Positions 63,936 through 64,000 of a stretch of 64,000 nucleotides of DNA are shown here, piece after piece. The stretch spans positions 1 through 64,000 of the forward strand of contig NZ_JNXT01000043.1 in assembly GCF_000716675.1 (NCBI RefSeq), in the 5' to 3' direction. This DNA is from Streptomyces alboflavus. GTDB taxonomy: Bacteria; Actinomycetota; Actinomycetes; Streptomycetales; Streptomycetaceae. Numbering within the stretch: the first letter of the stretch is position 1; the number at the start of each line of letters is the position of its first letter. The notes beneath the pieces are model-generated. The model was not told where the DNA came from. It saw nothing but the letters and a program-made list of their open reading frames with translations, and searched no databases. Made by a program: the position numbers and the translations under genes.

Positions 63936-64000
63936 ATGTGGGCCGACCTCGCCCCCATCGGCCGCGACCCCGACTCCCACGGCTACAGGCGCTCCGCCTG
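63936..64000 (+). CDS. Allantoate amidohydrolase-like M20 family protein, 5' end only
   Basis: Only the first 21 residues are in the window: MWADLAPIGRDPDSHGYRR, a start typical of M20-type allantoate/N-carbamoyl amino-acid amidohydrolases in Streptomyces hut regions. ATG 63936 lies directly after repeat B5; the repeat forms its leader and may have replaced a slightly longer original start. Assignment rests on a short stretch and on context. Confidence 0.6.
   Translation, partial: MWADLAPIGRDPDSHGYRRSA

Overview
The window is chromosomal DNA of a Streptomyces, or a very close relative. It is very GC-rich, and genes use GTG and TTG starts with GGAGG-type ribosome sites. It carries bldA, the leucyl-tRNA with anticodon UAA, two resuscitation-promoting-factor genes (one behind a ydaO-type riboswitch), and the order eno - divIC - DUF501 - ppx - ndh. 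From memory this resembles the S. coelicolor region around SCO3070-SCO3111, roughly in reverse numeric order; I could not check that here.

Layout, left to right. 1-8 kb: a cation/acetate-type symporter with its DUF485 partner, an MFS exporter, and a MacB/FtsX-type ABC transporter. 8-18 kb: an orphan Phd-like antitoxin; mfd, which has lost its normal 3' end and stays open through a convergent SGNH hydrolase gene; a SnoaL-like protein; an XRE/TPR regulator with two tiny coupled genes; a five-repeat type I-E-like CRISPR remnant without cas genes; a secreted HNH nuclease; and a GNAT-like protein. 18-27 kb: a lipoprotein, an unusual HTH - N6-methyltransferase - HsdS-like fusion, a membrane protein with a Ser/Thr kinase, a SurA-like lipoprotein, mazG and a P450. 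27-36 kb: rpfC, rpfA, eno, divIC, DUF501, ppx, ndh and cyclopropane-fatty-acid synthase. 37-41 kb: a second MacB-type ABC transporter, then bldA. 41-51 kb: VOC protein, pobA, a Bax-inhibitor-1 family protein, small proteins, thiolase, a second SGNH hydrolase, cystathionine beta-synthase. 51-64 kb: Tat-exported carbonic anhydrase; a broken NCS1 permease divergent from an ammonia-lyase-like gene and an RpiR regulator; amino-acid permease; GNAT, hemerythrin and LysR genes; a DAP/ornithine-decarboxylase-like gene; hutU; and the start of an allantoate amidohydrolase-like gene that runs off the right edge.

Most of this is conserved core: growth and cell wall (rpf, divIC, cfa), glycolysis (eno), respiration (ndh with a Rex-like operator), DNA repair (mfd), nucleotide clean-up (mazG), sulfur metabolism (cbs) and histidine breakdown (hutU). 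Laid over it are two families of short palindromic repeats. Family A is about 35-45 bp and has 4 copies; family B is larger, with 5 clusters. One A copy sits inside a B cluster, two A copies sit inside one permease gene and shift its frame twice, and B copies supply the last codons or stops of neighbouring genes.

The most unusual items are the methyltransferase fusion with a changed catalytic motif, the ammonia-lyase-like enzyme that lacks the Ala-Ser-Gly cofactor triad, the run-on mfd frame, and the twice-interrupted permease. No phage, integrase or complete biosynthetic cluster was seen.
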